Shown here: positions 62,262 through 64,000 of the stretch, one piece after another | Layout: every line of letters begins with the position of its first letter | Numbering within the stretch: position 1 is the first letter of the stretch | Source of the DNA: Bog-473 sp963750075 | GTDB lineage: Bacteria > Actinomycetota > Acidimicrobiia > Acidimicrobiales > RAAP-2 | Length of the DNA stretch: 64,000 nt | Assembly: GCA_963750075.1 (NCBI GenBank) | Contig: CAVVPG010000001.1 | Coordinates: forward strand, 930,001 to 994,000 | Reading direction: 5' to 3' | Notes under the pieces: generated by a model | What the model saw: the letters and a program-made list of their open reading frames with translations, nothing else | Databases searched by the model: none | What the model was told of the DNA's origin: nothing | Translations under genes and position numbers: made by a program

Positions 62262-64000
62262 TCAGGCGCGTCCCCCGGCGGCGCTCGAGGGCCGTAGCTC
62301 CGCGATGACCGCCGGCTTGGAGGCCCCCTGCTGGGCTGCCTCGATCACGTCGGTGATCTCCGCGCCCACCAGCTCGTCCCGCTCGAGCAACGCATCGCGC
62401 AGTGCCTCGACGACTTCGGGGTGGGCCTCCACGATGGCCTTTGCGGCGTCGCAGGAGCCCATGAGCAGCGCGTCGAGCTCGGCCCGGGCGTCCTTGTCGC
62501 CGAGCACCTTGTCGACGAGGCTCCCCTCGAAGTAGCCGCTGCCGGCGGCGGCGACCGAGATGAGGGAATTGCCCATGCCGCAGGCCCCGATCATCTGGGC
62601 GCCGATGGTCGTGGCGGCGGCCAGGTCGGAGGCCGGGCCCGTGGAGACCTCGTCGAACCACTGTTCCTCGGCCACCATGCCGCCCATGGCGATCTGCAGC
62701 AGCGCGCGGAGCTCCTCGCTGCTCTTGGTGAAGCGCTCTTCGGTGTCAGAGTGCTGGAGCAGCCCGAGCGAGTCACGGCGCTTGACGATGGAGAGCACGT
62801 CGAGCTGCCGGGTCTGACCGACGAAGTAGGCGACCGTTGCGTGGCCGGCCTCGTGGGTGGCCACGCGGTCGCGCTCGTCGGGCGTGTAGATGGTCTCGTC
62901 GGTCATACCGAGCTCGACCAGCATCTTGGCTTCGGCGACGTCGGACATCGTCATGGCGGCGCGGCCGTGGGTCAGTGCGATGACGAGTGCCTCGTCCATC
63001 AGCCGCTCCAACGCGGCCGGCGAGTACCCGAACGTCATGCCGGCGACGATGTCGACCGCTCCGTGCTCGTCGAGGTCGGCGGCGTGCGCCTTCTTCCCGA
63101 GGTAATAGGCGACGATGTCGCCCCGGGCCCGGCGCCCGGGGAGCCCGAAGTAGATGGTGCGGTCGAACCGGCCCGGCCGGATCAGTGCCGGGTCGAGGTC
63201 GTCCTTGCGGTTGGTGGCCCCGACGACAAGGACGTTGGCGGGCTTCACGGCGGGCTTGCGCAGCTTGCTGCCGTCGGGCAGGTAGCGGTTGATCAGGTCG
63301 ATCCAGGCCGAGGACACGCGCTGCCCGCGCGTCGGCATGTCGAAGGACTGCAGCTGGACCAGGAGCTCGTTGACGACGCCGGACACGCCTTCGGTCCCTC
63401 CGCCGGCGCCCATGCCACGGCGGGTGGCGCCGATGGCGTCGATCTCCTCGATGAAGCCGATGGCACCGCCCTCCTTCTGGGCGTGCTTGCGCAGCTGCTT
63501 GAAGAAGGAGCGGATCTTGCGGTTGGTCTGGCCGTAGTACATCGACTGGAAGGCCGAGGCGGAGACGAACAGGAAGGGGACGTTGGCCTCCTTGGCCATG
63601 GCCTTGGCCACGAACGTCTTGCCCGTGCCCGGTGGCCCCTCGAAGAGGATGCCCCGGCGCGGCGTGCCCCCCATCGTGTCGCGGAACGTCTGGTGGGCGA
63701 GGAACAGGTTGATGGAGCGCACCACTTCGGCCTTGATGCCGTCGATACCGACGAGGTCCTCCAACCCCACTGCGGTCTCGCCGGGACGGATGAGCGTGTG
63801 GGGCGAGCGCCCGGCTCCGAGGAGCGGCGCCAGCATGACCGCCCCGAGCATCACGACGATGAGGAGGATCGGCAGTTCACCGCCCAACCAGTGCGGCAGG
63901 TGGATGGAGGGGAAGAGGCCGTGCCCGGTGATCCCGCGTATGACGATCCATCCCCACAGGAGCGACAAGACCGCAACGAGCCGGCGGAGGCGGATGTAGC
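62262..64000 (-). CDS. FtsH-like membrane AAA+ metalloprotease (5' end outside window)
   Basis: The frame is open to the window end, so the start lies beyond 64000; 578 residues are visible. Two membrane segments (LVAVLSLLWGWIVIRG and ELPILLIVVMLGAVMLAPLL) are followed by an AAA domain: VGLEDLVGIDGIKAEV, FEGPPGTGKTFVAKAMAKEA, Walker B IGFIEEIDAIGATRRGMG, ATNRKDDLDPALIRPGRFDR, and the zinc site HEAGHATVAYFVGQ with the third ligand in STGPASDLAAAT. An extra loop of about 35 residues lies between Walker B and sensor 1. It degrades membrane or cytosolic proteins. It is probably a second FtsH-type protein rather than the housekeeping one. Confidence 0.9.
   Translation of the reverse strand, partial: YIRLRRLVAVLSLLWGWIVIRGITGHGLFPSIHLPHWLGGELPILLIVVMLGAVMLAPLLGAGRSPHTLIRPGETAVGLEDLVGIDGIKAEVVRSINLFLAHQTFRDTMGGTPRRGILFEGPPGTGKTFVAKAMAKEANVPFLFVSASAFQSMYYGQTNRKIRSFFKQLRKHAQKEGGAIGFIEEIDAIGATRRGMGAGGGTEGVSGVVNELLVQLQSFDMPTRGQRVSSAWIDLINRYLPDGSKLRKPAVKPANVLVVGATNRKDDLDPALIRPGRFDRTIYFGLPGRRARGDIVAYYLGKKAHAADLDEHGAVDIVAGMTFGYSPAALERLMDEALVIALTHGRAAMTMSDVAEAKMLVELGMTDETIYTPDERDRVATHEAGHATVAYFVGQTRQLDVLSIVKRRDSLGLLQHSDTEERFTKSSEELRALLQIAMGGMVAEEQWFDEVSTGPASDLAAATTIGAQMIGACGMGNSLISVAAAGSGYFEGSLVDKVLGDKDARAELDALLMGSCDAAKAIVEAHPEVVEALRDALLERDELVGAEITDVIEAAQQGASKPAVIAELRPSSAAGGRA

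Overview
The window is high-GC, densely packed actinobacterial DNA. The gene content (steroid C/D-ring catabolism, many acyl-CoA dehydrogenases and SCPx-type thiolases, F420/LLM oxidoreductases, DUF35 partners, WYPPE-type proteins, GTG starts) suggests a soil or freshwater actinobacterium; Acidimicrobiia is my best guess, inferred from content only. No rRNA or CRISPR array is visible.

Region 1 (1 to about 18,950) reads as an accessory island. It carries oxidoreductase and hydrolase genes (1-4714), a frameshifted universal stress protein, remnants of a conjugative element (MobF relaxase, Xis-like HTH, 12-bp iteron-like repeats), a frameshifted DUF4011/SF1 helicase with nuclease-like and DUF3320 C-terminal parts, a frameshifted Ser/Thr kinase with extra domains, a frameshifted SIR2-like protein, and a frameshifted tyrosine integrase that abuts tRNA-Glu(CTC). 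An apparently complete 1150-bp IS481-like element sits between helicase and kinase. The cargo looks like a phage-defence or stress cassette in an integrated element, but almost every island gene from 5.3 to 18.8 kb carries small indels. These are either real decay or uncorrected sequencing errors.

Region 2 (18,957-29,606) starts with tRNA-Glu and tRNA-Gln and is chromosomal: a secreted neocarzinostatin-like protein, a YdcF-like protein, gltX, a ferredoxin and a four-gene operon of two DUF35 proteins plus two lipid-transfer thiolases under a KstR-like operator. A 3.9-kb segment (25,542-29,486) bounded by perfect 120-bp direct repeats is wedged upstream of that operon. It holds a second copy of the IS core, a truncated lipoprotein and two unknown genes.

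Region 3 (29,607-64,000) is chromosomal: an ABC1 kinase, a SRPBCC protein, an aldo/keto reductase, a GH18-like secreted protein, a three-subunit proton-translocating transhydrogenase, and a steroid C/D-ring degradation locus (SDR divergent from echA20-ipdA-ipdB-ipdC, then a convergent fadA6-like/DUF35/thiolase operon). Then come two pairs of acyl-CoA dehydrogenases, alkylation repair genes (Ada-AlkA fusion plus Ogt), SDR, amidohydrolase and LLM genes, and an FtsH-like membrane AAA protease cut by the window end. Three catabolic promoters share a palindrome CTGACG-N3-CGTCAG (one copy imperfect), suggesting one repressor controls the echA20/ipd, fadA6-like and amidohydrolase/FadE operons.
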